Shown: positions 1 to 7,067, counted from the stretch's first letter. The stretch: DNA of 26,254 nt from Balneolales bacterium (GCA_007116685.1 SKIC01000314.1:1-26254); one strand, 5' to 3'. The notes: generated by a model from the sequence alone, not told the origin. Translations and numbers: made by a program.

Positions 1-358
1 CGGTACTTTCAAGCGTAACTGCGCCATACTCAATGGTACCTGTGAATCCACCGGTCACGTAGATATTTCCAGCATCATCAACCACAACTTTGGTAACCTG
101 AGTCGTTCCGGTTCCTCCTATTGTATAGGCACTTTGAAAAGTCAAATCGGCTGACTTAGCGTATGCTTGTTGCAAGTTTAGTGCTTCCTGAAAATGCATC
201 CCATTGGGTAACACATATTGGGATTTATCCAGATTAGATTGATTTTTAACATTGGCTTTTCCTACCAAAAAGCTCATGGCATACACATCACTTACAAAAA
301 AGATGGTTAGTATCAGCAAAAGGATACTTTTCAATAGATGGTTTTGTATTGTACTCAT
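1..358 (-). CDS. Secreted SBBP-repeat (beta-propeller) protein, N-terminal part only
   Basis: The frame is open from an ATG at 358 down to the window edge, so only about the first 119 residues are present. The start MSTIQNHLLKSILLLILTIF is a signal peptide (basic, then hydrophobic), cleaved probably near the VYA at about residues 25-27. From about residue 90 the reading VVVDDAGNIYVTGGFTGTIE is the hallmark of an SBBP/beta-propeller repeat (D-x-x-GN-IYVTG, then F-x-G-T-x-x-G). Such proteins are secreted or surface-attached and often carry a C-terminal sorting domain, which cannot be seen here. The start lies 8 bases after the stop of the upstream Lnt-like gene, so the two probably share a transcript. 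Ligand and function are unknown. Confidence 0.8.
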   Translation of the reverse strand, partial: MSTIQNHLLKSILLLILTIFFVSDVYAMSFLVGKANVKNQSNLDKSQYVLPNGMHFQEALNLQQAYAKSADLTFQSAYTIGGTGTTQVTKVVVDDAGNIYVTGGFTGTIEYGAVTLEST

Positions 359-366
359 AATAAATT

Positions 367-2046
367 TTACTTCGATGGTTTTTGTCTTTTCTGGTTGATT
401 CGTTTAGTTGATGCTTTATTAGTGGGATAAAAGGTTAAAAGGATAAGTGACAGCAGGCAAAGAGCCGGGAAACCGTTGGGATAGCGATTATAAAAACTCA
501 TCGTTTGATTCAACGGAACCTCCTGAACAGAATAGCCACCAACATAGAGATCGACGATCCCGTACGCTTCTCCAAAGGGGTTTGTAAAAAAACTGTGCCC
601 GGTTGTAGAGCTGCTTACAATTGATTTTCGGGCTTCCACACTCCTCAGACGGGTGTAGTTTTTGATGCCGATTATAGAAGTTTTTAAGTCACTGCCGAAA
701 AGCCGGCCGCTTATATGTGCTGTGATAAATTGCGCTCGTTGCAGATTTTCGGATGAATGCGTAGATGCGAAAAGGAGATCCCAACAGATATATGGAATGG
801 AATACACAATTTTTTCATCTCTGGAGACAAAAGCCAAAGGCGGGGAGGATTCCCCTCTGCTCAAATGTAGATTTTCACCAAACTCAATAGCAAAACGGCT
901 AAGCCACGGATAGCGGTCACTATATGGAACGAACTCAGTGAATGGCATTAAATTCACCTTCCGGTACACATTCAGTGCGTTAACTTGTTGATTCTCCATG
1001 AGCACACGCCAGGCTAGTTGTGGAGTAATCATGGCCACAGCGTTATAGAGATAGTAGTCTCTGTCTAAATGTTGTTGGAGTGGAGGTGTTGGTCTGGGAG
1101 TCGGAACAAGATCTGAAATTCCCGTTGATAAAGGGGTTTGCCAACGTAAAACACGATCTGAAATAAGTTGAAGACCGTACACATCTGATCGTATTGGAAA
1201 AGGAAGCTCTCCCTCAGGCCAAACAAGTAAATCTGGTTTGTGATTTGCAACTGCTGAATCGGATAAGGCTAATGAAACATTGAGCATAGCTAGCCGGTCT
1301 TCTTCATTTTCGAAATCCAATTCAGGATCGTGGAATCCCGGTTGTATTACAGCTACGTTGATGTGACCCTGAAATGAATTTGGCAAAATAGAATACGTAT
1401 ACCAAGCATAGAAAAGCGGCAACGCTAACCAGACAATGGTGCCTCCCAGCAGTTTTTTTGACCGCTTATTGCCAATTAAGTCTGAAAATCCGTTTTGCAA
1501 TATAGCTTTAAAGAGAAGGAAAACACCCACGTTCAGCGTAATCACCCAGGCCGAAATGCCGGTGTATCCGGTGATATCAATAAATTGAATGAAGACCGGA
1601 TAGTTGGCCAGTGCATTAGCATACAGCGTAATGGGGAAGCCAAGCCAAAGTTCCTTAACAAACCAGGCAAATGGCGGCCAAATGATGGCCAATAAAAGAA
1701 AACTCCACCCACTATTTGTTTGCAATCTTCGACGAATAACGTAAAGTAGCACAAATGGCAGCCCGTAAACTAAAGAGGCCAATACCACCATAATACTTCC
1801 GGCAACTGGCTCAACCCATATAAAGCCAATCAGGGCGAGAAAAAGAGACGCAAAAGAAAATACATATCCGTGGTAAAACCAACTCTTCCAGCTCGTCTGT
1901 TTTTCAAGAGCTGCAAATATTCCGACCAGACAAAATGGAAATAAAAAAGCCAGAGATATCCCGAAGACATGATTCACTGATAGCCCGAGTAGCAGACCGC
2001 TCAGCAGTGTTTGAAAAATGGTATGGTTGGATTGGATTGATTTCAT
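367..2046 (-). CDS. lnt: Divergent apolipoprotein N-acyltransferase-like protein
   Basis: 559 residues: an N-terminal membrane region (about residues 10-225, at least six hydrophobic segments), a nitrilase-like periplasmic domain (about 228-510) and a last membrane helix (about 525-542). This is the Lnt layout; Lnt adds the third acyl chain to the N-terminal cysteine of lipoproteins. The catalytic triad is visible: E278 in LVWPEGE, K363 in YRKVNLMPFTEFVP and C421 in IPYICWDLL; E371 matches the second essential glutamate. Two things differ from E. coli Lnt: the Cys-Tyr-Glu after the nucleophile reads Cys-Trp-Asp, and the usual NDxWFG segment is replaced by AHISGRLFG around residues 443-451. 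It may be a true but divergent Lnt, a second copy, or an enzyme with another acyl or amide substrate. The gene symbol is by homology only. Confidence 0.72.
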   Translation of the reverse strand: MKSIQSNHTIFQTLLSGLLLGLSVNHVFGISLAFLFPFCLVGIFAALEKQTSWKSWFYHGYVFSFASLFLALIGFIWVEPVAGSIMVVLASLVYGLPFVLLYVIRRRLQTNSGWSFLLLAIIWPPFAWFVKELWLGFPITLYANALANYPVFIQFIDITGYTGISAWVITLNVGVFLLFKAILQNGFSDLIGNKRSKKLLGGTIVWLALPLFYAWYTYSILPNSFQGHINVAVIQPGFHDPELDFENEEDRLAMLNVSLALSDSAVANHKPDLLVWPEGELPFPIRSDVYGLQLISDRVLRWQTPLSTGISDLVPTPRPTPPLQQHLDRDYYLYNAVAMITPQLAWRVLMENQQVNALNVYRKVNLMPFTEFVPYSDRYPWLSRFAIEFGENLHLSRGESSPPLAFVSRDEKIVYSIPYICWDLLFASTHSSENLQRAQFITAHISGRLFGSDLKTSIIGIKNYTRLRSVEARKSIVSSSTTGHSFFTNPFGEAYGIVDLYVGGYSVQEVPLNQTMSFYNRYPNGFPALCLLSLILLTFYPTNKASTKRINQKRQKPSK

Positions 2047-2166
2047 GGCTAAAACTTACTCAAACCAATAAGTCAATTTCTGCCAACTATGATCCTTTTT
2101 ACGCCAAAAGTGGTTTAAAAGATGCTTTTTTATAATTTCGTGATTTAAAGTACAGAATTCATCAAA

Positions 2167-2283
2167 CTAACACGGATTATCCAAAAGCAGACATTTGTAA
2201 CCCCAAAGAATTAATCCATAAACAGGAGTGATGATCGGCCAGGCCATTATCAAAACGATTTGCATGCCGTGGCAACCATTGGC
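2167..2283 (-). pseudogene. Possible C-terminal remnant of a membrane protein
   Basis: On the minus strand this stretch reads CHGMQIVLIMAWPIITPVYG followed by LILWGYKCLLLDNPC and a stop at 2167. The hydrophobic segment with WPIITPVYG and a charged or aromatic WGYK before a leucine run resembles the tails of small multi-helix membrane proteins (a WP-x-x-x-PVY motif seen in several uncharacterised families). Upstream it runs straight into the back of transposase sequence at about 2285, so if real it was cut there. It is short and the resemblance is from memory, so this stays tentative. Confidence 0.25.
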
Positions 2284-3013
2284 TTCGAAACCAATAAAGC
2301 AGCCAAAGGCAAAAAAGGAGCATTGATTGCCAGTATCAGAGGAACCCGATCTCAAGACATACAAGCGGTACTAAATCGATTATCACTTAGCGAAAAAAGC
2401 AAAATCCACGAGGTGAGTATGGATATGGCTAAGAATATGGAGTCTGCTATTCGTGTTAGCCTTCCCGGCGTCAAAATAGTTACCGACCGATTTCGCTTCG
2501 CGTACTTCGTATCACGTGGTTAAGTTAGTATTGGATGCAGTTCAGCAAGTACGTATTAAACTGCGGTGGAATGAATTAGACGAAGAAAACAGAAAGATTG
2601 CTGAAGCCAGACAACAGGGCAAAAAGTATCGTCCCACAGAGCTTATTAATGAAGACACACCGAAACAGTTGTTGGCTCGGTGTCGTCACAGCCTGTCAAA
2701 ACCACGTTACAAGTGGACTTTGGAACAATCTCTGCGAATGAGTATAGCATTCCAACGTTATCCTCAGTTAGAAACGGCTTACAATCATGCTCAAAGGCTG
2801 ATTAGATTTTATTTTAACACCAATATACAGAGCGCAAAATCAGAGATAGAACAGTGGACAGAAGATACTTTTAAATATAAAAAGGAAGTCTTTTACAGAT
2901 GCGCTAAGAGCCTATACTATCACATGGAAACCATTCTGAACTTCTTTAATAATCGTTCAACGAATGCTTCGGCAGAATCCTTTAATGCTAAAATTAAGCT
3001 TTTCAGGGCTAAT
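2251..3013 (+). pseudogene. ISL3-family transposase remnant (ISAon1-like), frameshifted and truncated at both ends
   Basis: Two frames together give a recognisable ISL3-type DDE transposase. Frame one holds NKAAKGKKGALIASIRGT and VSMDMAKNMESAIRVSLPGV, ending in IVTDRF. Frame two holds VVKLVLDAVQQVRIKLRW, DTPKQLLARCRHSLSKPRYK and the C-terminal ILNFFNNRSTNASAESFNAK. An intact member reads TDRFHVVKLV across the break; here 19 extra bases (about 2492-2510) lie between the TTT of DRF and the CAC of HVV and shift the frame. The N-terminal zinc-finger/HTH half and the first catalytic Asp region are absent, and the last 20 or so residues are replaced by GIY-YIG nuclease sequence. No terminal inverted repeats were found, so this is a dead relic. 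Confidence 0.85.
2492..2510. repeat. 19-base insertion made of two tandem mini-palindromes inside the transposase
   Basis: The inserted bases can be read as CGC-TTC-GCG followed by TAC-TTC-GTA plus one T. Each nine-mer is a 3-bp stem around a TTC triplet, with different stem bases. Removing these 19 bases restores TDRFHVVKLV exactly, which defines the insertion (ambiguous by one base because of flanking T residues). It could be a duplication product or a small repeat unit; origin unknown. Confidence 0.6.
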
Positions 3014-3214
3014 CATACAAAAAAACGATGACCGGTAAAATTGGTTTACTATGAAGAATTTAACAGAATTGATGAAGCCTTTTACAGAGAAAAACAAGTT
3101 CAGGGTTGGAGCAGGAAAAAGAAAGAGGCTTTGATTACATCGCAGCACGATCAATTGCCTAAATTATCAATAGCATACAGAGATTTAAAAAAAGATAAAA
3201 ACGAAAATAAATAA
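3014..3214 (+). pseudogene. GIY-YIG nuclease remnant, C-terminal half, fused to the transposase frame
   Basis: After the transposase motif KLFRAN the same frame continues HTKKR, a TGA stop at 3029-3031, then PVKLVYYEEFNRIDEAFYRE, KQVQGWSRKKKEALI and a lysine-rich end, stopping at 3212-3214. These are the C-terminal motifs of small GIY-YIG nucleases (UPF0213-like; usual form TKKxRPVKLVYYEEF...AxxREKQIQGWSRxKKxALI). The TGA stands where an Arg codon is normal, so it is probably a CGA-to-TGA nonsense change. The catalytic GIY and YIG strands and the catalytic Arg are missing. The remnant directly precedes the palindrome cluster at 3221-3360, the usual neighbourhood for such genes in my recollection of Bacteroidota genomes. 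Confidence 0.8.
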
Positions 3215-3220
3215 GAACAT

Positions 3221-3360
3221 AACGGTGGTTGAGGCTCTCGGGGGGGACTATGTCATTAACGGTGGTTGAGGCTCTCGAAACCACCGTTTTGATGGCATTA
3301 TTTATATGTATATGCCTATCTACTTCTACATCGCTGGCTTCGAGAGCCTCAGCCAGCGAT
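3221..3360. repeat. REP-like palindrome cluster with conserved loop (half unit, full unit, inverted full unit)
   Basis: Three related units. The half unit at 3221-3240 is AACGGTGGTT plus GAGGCTCTCG, then a run of Gs. Unit A at 3258-3288 repeats those 20 bases exactly and completes a hairpin: stem AACGGTGGTT / AACCACCGTT, loop GAGGCTCTCGA. Unit B at 3330-3360 is in the opposite orientation: stem ATCGCTGGCT / AGCCAGCGAT around TCGAGAGCCTC, the exact reverse complement of loop A. Both full units are 31 bases (10+11+10). The stems differ at three positions and each difference is matched in the other arm. An A/T-rich 41-base spacer lies between them. This resembles BIME/REP organisation; function unknown. 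Confidence 0.85.
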
Positions 3361-3564
3361 ACTGCGGTGTCTGATTCTCTTACCTTTTTGTTTATCTTTA
3401 TTCTCACAGAACTAAGTAAAGAGACTATTTTATTCCAGTTCAGACACATTTTTTGGGGAAGTATCATCACCGTTAAGGCTAGACCTTTATACCTCTAAGC
3501 AAATTTCAGGTAAACTGATTACATTACTGAGAAGCATCTAACTTTACTAGTGATGGAGGGTAGT
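3289..3564. other. Non-coding stretch after the palindromes
   Basis: Apart from unit B at 3330-3360, no convincing gene, RNA or terminator was seen. Reading frames on both strands through 3159-3498 consist partly of translated palindrome and show no recognisable motif. The end (about 3466-3474) carries TCACCGTTA, matching the outer arm of unit A in reverse complement, possibly the worn edge of another unit. Confidence 0.4.
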
Positions 3565-3794
3565 ATGAAATTGATGATTCAAGGGCTCAAGCACTATGCA
3601 ATTCTTTACGCTTGTGGAATAATTCTTTTATCATGTTGCGATGGTCGAATAGTAATGATTCAGGAATCCTTAAAACTACGCTAATTGATCGCAATCTAGC
3701 CCTGGATGTGGACATAAATTATTCTATAGCCAATAATAAACATAGCCCGGTTTTTATCGTAAGGTTGTGTTCCGGCAACGCCACAGCCCTATAA
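3565..3794 (+). pseudogene. Frameshifted small lipoprotein
   Basis: A GGAGG at 3555-3559 sits 5 bases before an ATG at 3565. The first frame gives 39 residues: MKLMIQGLKHYAILYACGII then LLSCCDG and a stop at 3682-3684; LLSC is a lipobox. From about 3645 another frame takes over and stays open to 3794, reading NDSGILKTTLIDRNLALDVD and INYSIANNKHSPVFIVRLCS. The second part has the feel of a small beta domain (N-x-S...PVFIxRLC). The simplest reading is one lipoprotein gene of about 75 or more residues with a one-base frameshift between 3640 and 3650. Alternatively the 39-residue peptide is the product. The family is not recognised. Confidence 0.5.
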
Positions 3795-3911
3795 TCATAT
3801 AGTAATTATAACATTATCAAATAGATACAAAAACCACAGACAAACCCAGAATAACCTAAGAAAATGTAAGTCTAACAAATACAGTATTATTAACAACCTA
3901 ATTATACAGGC

Positions 3912-4922
3912 ATGAAAACTCTAAAGATTTTTATTACCGTACTTGCCGCAATTATTTTGACAAATTGTTCTGCTAATACCAACAGAACAGTTGATGACAT
4001 TCTTAACTCAAAGTTTTTGGTTTACCAAATATCAGGATTTGAAGGACCCAGAATCGACATCAATAAAGATAGCCTTGCTCTGTTTCTGGTTGCTCTGCAT
4101 TACAATATCCCACTATCTGAAATTAATAGTGCATTGGAATGGAGTCCTGAGGCGAAGGAGAGAAATGTAAATGCCCTGATTGAAAATAAATTGCTTTCCA
4201 AAAAAGAAGATTACTATCAGCCAAACCTTGGGGTAATCACGCTGGAGCGAGGAAATTTATTAAAGGTAAAAGCCCACGATGTGGCCACTGAAATTGCGGA
4301 CAGTATATACCAATGGCTACCGGAAATAGAAAAACTACATAACGAAATGATCATATCACAGAAACATGATTTCCGTGAGCTGTCATTTTTTTATTTGAGC
4401 AACGTGATTCTGGATAATTTTCAAATCCAGCGGGTGGAAGAAGAGTTTTTAAACACAGAACGACCGCTAAGAAATGGAGCCCGGTATTACCTCGCCATTG
4501 TTGAAGACAATTTTGACCACTATACCGAACCTTACGGAATCTATGGCAATATGGGACTTTTTTGGGATGATGATATAGGCATTTCCGTCTATGGAAATCG
4601 GCGAGTTGAGTCAAATGTAGGCTGGTATAATTATGAAGACAAGTACATATATGTTTTTGATGAACAGGATACTCAGGTGATTTCTCAAAAAATGCCCGAT
4701 CTTTTTTTCCCTACTCTGCTGGATATCCTGAACAGAAACAAACCGGTATTTGAAGCTACATACCAAGAGCTGAATTTTGACAATGAAATTTCCTTTGAGG
4801 AATTTTTCATCTTTTGGTACCACTGGATATATACAGAAGCAACTGATGTACTCGTAGCAAATAACATCATTCGAAAACCGCAAGATGACATGTTTTACTA
4901 TCAAGTTGCAGTAAACTTTTAA
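3912..4922 (+). CDS. Lipoprotein of unknown function with a winged-helix-like segment
   Basis: 336 residues starting MKTLKIFITVLAAIILTNCS; LTNC with Cys19 is a lipobox, so the product should be membrane-anchored outside the cytoplasm. Residues about 52-115 look like a winged helix-turn-helix: helix DSLALFLVALHYN, turn-helix IPLSEINSALEWSPEA, recognition-like helix ERNVNALIENKLLSKKE and a strand pair DYYQPNLGVITLERG. The rest is mixed, rich in aromatic and acidic residues (FFYLSNVILDNF; YYLAIVEDNFDHYTEPYGIY; FEEFFIFWYHWIYTEA), with no known catalytic motif. It stands alone on the plus strand between two broken genes and looks intact. A winged helix on an exported lipoprotein cannot act on chromosomal DNA, so the fold, if real, must serve protein contacts. 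Confidence 0.75.
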   Translation: MKTLKIFITVLAAIILTNCSANTNRTVDDILNSKFLVYQISGFEGPRIDINKDSLALFLVALHYNIPLSEINSALEWSPEAKERNVNALIENKLLSKKEDYYQPNLGVITLERGNLLKVKAHDVATEIADSIYQWLPEIEKLHNEMIISQKHDFRELSFFYLSNVILDNFQIQRVEEEFLNTERPLRNGARYYLAIVEDNFDHYTEPYGIYGNMGLFWDDDIGISVYGNRRVESNVGWYNYEDKYIYVFDEQDTQVISQKMPDLFFPTLLDILNRNKPVFEATYQELNFDNEISFEEFFIFWYHWIYTEATDVLVANNIIRKPQDDMFYYQVAVNF

Positions 4923-5128
4923 AGATTTCTTACATCACAAGAAAGGATTTAATTGTAGCTGATTTGGGTGCACTCAAAACGATGGGTAGATATCAGGCCG
5001 AACTTGAGGAAAATGGCTTTTAAAAGTGCTTGCGCTTAAACGCTGTATTCGAACCACCATGCGAACTCAATAAAGAGTAATAATTCATCTATTTTTAAAG
5101 GTTTAGTTCAATAAAAATTTACATCAGT

Positions 5129-5461
5129 ATGCTCTATACCCCTGAAATTTACCACTTAAACCTGGATACCGACCTTGTTGTCATCAGCAGTTGCGAAAGC
5201 GGCTACGGGGATGTGATTGCCGGAGAAGGAATACGAGCCTATAGCCGCGGATTTCTTCAGGCGGGTGCCAACAACCTGACCTACTCCCTCTGGAAAGTAA
5301 GCGACACCCATACGCGTGACCTGATGATCCGTTTCTATGAGGAACTCCTCGGTGGTCAGGATTATGCCGAAGCCCTCAGGCAAGCCAAACTTGCCATGCT
5401 GGAAGACGAGGTTTCAGCCATCCCCGCTCACTGGGCCGCTTTTGTATTTGTGGGAATTTGA
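5129..5461 (+). pseudogene. CHAT (caspase-like) protease remnant, C-terminal third
   Basis: 110 residues match the end of CHAT domains from TPR-CHAT proteins: EIYHLNLDTDLVVISSCESG carries the catalytic cysteine (Ser-Cys-Glu-Ser-Gly), followed by GEGIRAYSRGFLQAGA, SLWKVSDTHTRDLMIRFYEE, a YAEALRQAKLAML helix and the terminal HWAAFVFVGI. The usual gene is 700-1,100 residues, with TPR repeats and the catalytic His block upstream. None of that is present: the frame closes at about 5096 and no TPR sequence lies in 4923-5128. G+C rises sharply at the fragment. It is a 5'-truncated relic and cannot be an active protease. Confidence 0.8.
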
Positions 5462-5655
5462 TTTGGAGGCTGGCTGGCGAAGAAAGTTTCTTTATTGATG
5501 CAATCATAAGCCTTTTTGTATAATTTTGTTTTGATACTATTATGAATTCATAAACTGGTCTGACACCCGATCAGGAACTATGGTTAAAGGTTTAAGCAAT
5601 AGTTCTGAACTTGCTACAGCCGATGAGATTAGTTTCATCACATAAACAGACTTAA

Positions 5656-6531
5656 ATGATTAACAAATATACGGCATTCGTAGCACTTGCGGCGTTATTC
5701 TGGGGAATAACGGGCGGGATCGCCGGAATCCTCACGGCCGATGGCTGGGATCCGGTTGTGGTATCGTTCTATCGAGGTCTGATCGGACTCATCTTTGTTT
5801 TCGTCTGGCTTGTGTTACGCCCGGTGCGAAGCGGATTGGCAAATCGCCAATTGTGGTTTTGGTCTGCCATCGCCGGTGTAGGTGTAGCCGGCAACTTCGC
5901 ATTTTATTTCATAAGCATTGCTGAGGGCAGTGTCGCGGTTGCTGCAACCCTGATGTACTGCGCACCGGTGTTCGTCTATTTGGTGTCTTTCACGCTCAAG
6001 CTCGAAAGACCTACTCTGCTCAAATGGACGGCCATTGCGATAGTAATGCTCGGTATCGTGCTGCTTACAGGCATTTACAAGATGGGTGCGAGTGACGTCA
6101 GTCTGATCGCCGCCGGTGCCGGACTACTTTCTGGTCTTTCCTATGCGTTATTCATTTTCGGATTCAAGTTTGCAGCTCCGCACGGCAGCCCACAGGCAAT
6201 TTTAGTGATAGCGTTTGCAGTACTCACCACCATTCTTTTTTTGATGGGCGATGTCAGTCAGACGACGGTACTGAGAACACCGAGTTGGCCATTATTCCTG
6301 GTGTTAGGGGTTCTTGGCGCCGGATTATCGTTCATTTTCTATATCGTCGGTCTGAACAATACGGCACCGGCTGTGGCGGCTATCGTAGCAATGATCGAAC
6401 CCGTTACTGCTTCACTATTCAGCGTCGCGATTTTAAATGAACGTCTGGCTGCACTTCAGATCTTCGGCATGGCACTAATTTTGATCACCGTGACTGTGCT
6501 TAGCGTAAAATCGGCACAAATCAAAATATAG
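5656..6531 (+). CDS. EamA/DMT-family transporter
   Basis: 291 residues with about ten membrane helices arranged as two EamA repeats (about 5-135 and 148-285). The first repeat holds the typical FYRGLIGLIF and the helix-4 pattern ISIAEGSVAVAATLMYCAPV; the second ends in AAIVAMIEPVTASLFSVAIL followed by NERL, the standard EamA signature. These are inner-membrane exporters of amino acids or other metabolites (RhaT/YdcZ relatives); the substrate cannot be told from sequence. The gene is visibly more G+C-rich than the lipoprotein at 3912-4922 and stands between broken genes, suggesting arrival by transfer or retention within a decaying island. The 194-base gap upstream contains TATAATTTTG at 5519-5528, a possible Bacteroidota-type -7 element (TAnnTTTG), without a clear -33 partner. 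Confidence 0.88.
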   Translation: MINKYTAFVALAALFWGITGGIAGILTADGWDPVVVSFYRGLIGLIFVFVWLVLRPVRSGLANRQLWFWSAIAGVGVAGNFAFYFISIAEGSVAVAATLMYCAPVFVYLVSFTLKLERPTLLKWTAIAIVMLGIVLLTGIYKMGASDVSLIAAGAGLLSGLSYALFIFGFKFAAPHGSPQAILVIAFAVLTTILFLMGDVSQTTVLRTPSWPLFLVLGVLGAGLSFIFYIVGLNNTAPAVAAIVAMIEPVTASLFSVAILNERLAALQIFGMALILITVTVLSVKSAQIKI

Positions 6532-6582
6532 ACTTTGGCTCAGGAGTTGGCGGCCGATTAATTTGGCTTAACTCCGAATTAA

Positions 6583-6857
6583 ATGAAAGCGATACACTTA
6601 AAACAATACGGATTGTCAAACCTTTTTGATGTTGGCGAAGTTTAAAAATAATTCTGAAACATGATGAAGTTCTGGTGAAAGTTTGTTCCACCTCCATCAA
6701 TGATTGGGATTGGGGATACGTACGCGGTAAACCATTTATAATTTGCTTGTTTTTCGGTCAGAGAAAGCCCAAAGCTATTATTCCCGATGTTGATATTTCC
6801 GGAACTATCGAAACAGTGGTTGATAATGTGAGCTCCTTAAACATCGGTGATCATTTT
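6583..6857 (+). pseudogene. Zinc-type (MDR) alcohol dehydrogenase / quinone oxidoreductase remnant, N-terminal part
   Basis: From ATG 6583 one frame reads MKAIHLKQYGLSNLFDVGEV and stops at 6645. One base over, the frame continues KIILKHDEVLVKVCSTSIND, WDWGYVRGKP, then AIIPDVDISGTIETV and NIGDHF. This is the N-terminal catalytic domain of medium-chain dehydrogenases (MKAIxxxxYGxxxxLxxxEV...EVLVKVxATSIN...DxWGxVRGKP...GxDxSGxVExVG...F-x-x-GD-x-V). A one-base frameshift near 6640-6646 breaks it, and everything after the GD motif (Rossmann domain) is lost, replaced by a flavin reductase tail. Not functional. Confidence 0.78.
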
Positions 6858-7067
6858 ATAAGTGTTATCACAGATGAAAAACCGGATAGTGAAAAAGTTA
6901 ACACACATTTTCTGAATGGGCATATTGACCAGGATTTTCTCAAACAACATATTGATGATTTTAACCAGTCATTTTATGTCTGCGGTCCAGTACCCTTTAA
7001 CGATGCCATGATTGATCATTTAAAAGAGCTTGGGGCTGAACCTGATTCTATGGTATTTGAGGAGTAG
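6858..7067 (+). pseudogene. Ferredoxin-NADP reductase-like remnant, C-terminal tail
   Basis: Continuing in the same frame as the dehydrogenase remnant, the sequence becomes SVITDEKPDSEKVNTHFLNG, HIDQDFLKQHIDDFNQSFYV, CGPVPFNDAMIDHLKELGAE and ends PDSMVFEE. FYVCGPxPF with a following helix and the terminal VFEE are the end of the NAD(P)-binding domain of FNR-like flavodoxin/ferredoxin reductases. The FAD-binding barrel and the nucleotide-binding GxGxxP are absent, so this is about the last 70 residues only. The junction with the dehydrogenase lies near the GDHFIS residues (about 6851-6860). The gene for the complete enzyme must once have lain to the left of this segment. Confidence 0.78.

Noticed and set aside
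3240..3246. Run of seven Gs as a sign of assembly error
   Set aside because: It does sit at the edge of the half palindrome, but without reads it cannot be told from a true end of the repeat unit.
3159..3498. Overlapping open frames on both strands across the palindromes
   Set aside because: They translate the hairpins themselves, show no family motif, and the plus-strand and minus-strand versions exclude one another. Treated as chance frames.
4931..5023. Possible protein tail YITRKDLIVADLGALKTMGR followed by YQAELEENGF and a stop
   Set aside because: It looks protein-like and may be another fragment in the island, or a frameshifted extension of the lipoprotein at 3912-4922, but no family is recognised and it is too short to call.
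5575..5605. Inverted repeat GAACTAT / ATAGTTC before the transporter gene
   Set aside because: Only seven pairs with a 17-base loop; expected by chance in A/T-rich spacer.
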